DNA of 5,495 bases from Acidobacteriota bacterium (GTDB lineage: Bacteria; Acidobacteriota; Vicinamibacteria; Vicinamibacterales; 2-12-FULL-66-21): NCBI GenBank assembly GCA_013697225.1, contig JACCXG010000632.1, positions 1 to 5,495 of the forward strand, in the 5' to 3' direction. The notes under the pieces are model-generated. The model worked only from the letters and a program-made list of their open reading frames with translations. It had not been told where the DNA came from and did no database searches. This document shows, piece after piece, positions 5,141-5,495 of the stretch (position 1 is the first letter of the stretch; the number at the start of each line of letters is the position of its first letter). The translations under genes and the position numbers were made by a program.

Positions 5141-5495
5141 CTACCGCTCGGAGCGAGGCTTGGGTCCCTTCCGAGGCCGCACCGGCGGCGGCGAGGACGT
5201 CATCCCTTTCCAGTCCTCGACCTTCAGCCCCGGCACGCGCACACACTCAGTCGTGTCGTGCGTGACGAGCGTCAGCTTGCGTGCCTTGGCTTGGCCGGCG
5301 ATCAGTACATCGTATGGACCGATAGGCGTCCCCTTCGAGGCGAGGTGCGCGCGGATCTCGCCGGCTTTCCGGGCGTCGTCCTGATCGAGTTCCAGCACCG
5401 GAAACTGCAATGCGTCCACGCGAGCCACGTTCTTCTCGACTCGCTGGCTCTTGAACGCGCCGTAGTACAGCTCGTGCATGACGACGGCAGAGATT
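5141..5495 (-). CDS. VapC-type PIN-domain toxin, 5' end outside window
   Basis: The minus-strand frame is open to the right edge and shows 117 residues ending at TAG 5141-5143. It begins ISAVVMHELYYGAFKS, the second conserved block of PIN ribonucleases with the metal-binding Glu in HELYYG. It continues with GTPIGPYDVLIAGQA (third block, metal-binding Asp), LTLVTHDTTEC (fourth acidic region) and VPGLKVEDW, the usual end of VapC. The first Asp-containing strand (LLDTN type) would lie just outside. VapC enzymes cut tRNA or rRNA and are held inactive by a VapB antitoxin, usually encoded immediately upstream, which would be beyond the right edge. After EDW there is an unusual ~22-residue Pro/Arg/Lys-rich tail (SSPPPVRPRKGPKPRSER). 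The ATG at 5479 is internal to the domain and not the start. Confidence 0.88.
   Translation of the reverse strand, partial: ISAVVMHELYYGAFKSQRVEKNVARVDALQFPVLELDQDDARKAGEIRAHLASKGTPIGPYDVLIAGQAKARKLTLVTHDTTECVRVPGLKVEDWKGMTSSPPPVRPRKGPKPRSER

Noticed and set aside
1..5495. CRISPR arrays, tRNA or rRNA genes, complete insertion sequences
   Set aside because: I saw no regularly spaced repeats, no tRNA-like cloverleaf or rRNA motif, and no transposase or terminal inverted repeats.

Overview
The window is high-GC bacterial DNA, most likely chromosomal and from Acidobacteriota (a Vicinamibacteria-like lineage is my guess). The main argument is the central pair: a small PadR-family repressor overlapping by 4 nt a large duplicated MacB/FtsX-type permease with a 'permease prefix' N-terminus and no ATPase gene beside it. 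This is the arrangement of the acidobacterial PadR regulator plus 'acidobacterial duplicated orphan permease' (ADOP) families, which are expanded in that phylum.

Layout. Positions 2-229 (+) hold the C-terminal end of a RES-domain toxin whose start lies left of the window. Positions 230-432 hold no convincing gene, but contain a long imperfect hairpin (335-378) and a strong Shine-Dalgarno. Positions 433-677 (+) are a gene remnant: the first ~41 codons of an excisionase-type helix-turn-helix protein run directly, with a frame change, into a piece of a tyrosine-recombinase catalytic domain. A 17-bp hairpin (661-704) then abuts the stop of the permease gene (705-3341, -), which is translationally coupled to padR (3338-3673, -). 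padR has a TTGACA promoter carrying two near-identical 16-bp boxes, one between -35 and -10 and one over the start codon, so the operon is probably autorepressed. A secreted serine hydrolase of the class C beta-lactamase family (3774-4958, -) follows, with a promoter placed so close to its ATG that the mRNA may be nearly leaderless. Positions 4959-5140 hold that promoter and a signal-peptide-like reading frame on the other strand. The right edge (5141-5495, -) is a PIN-domain VapC-type toxin whose start lies right of the window.

How it fits together. The PadR-permease operon and the hydrolase are separate transcription units on the same strand. Both may concern envelope or small-molecule stress, but nothing in the sequence proves a shared pathway. 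The edges (two toxin genes, an excisionase/integrase scar, a possible orphan signal peptide) look like an accessory region shaped by integration and deletion. I see no clear evidence for a wholly new system; the items most worth checking are the excisionase-integrase scar and the doubled PadR operator.
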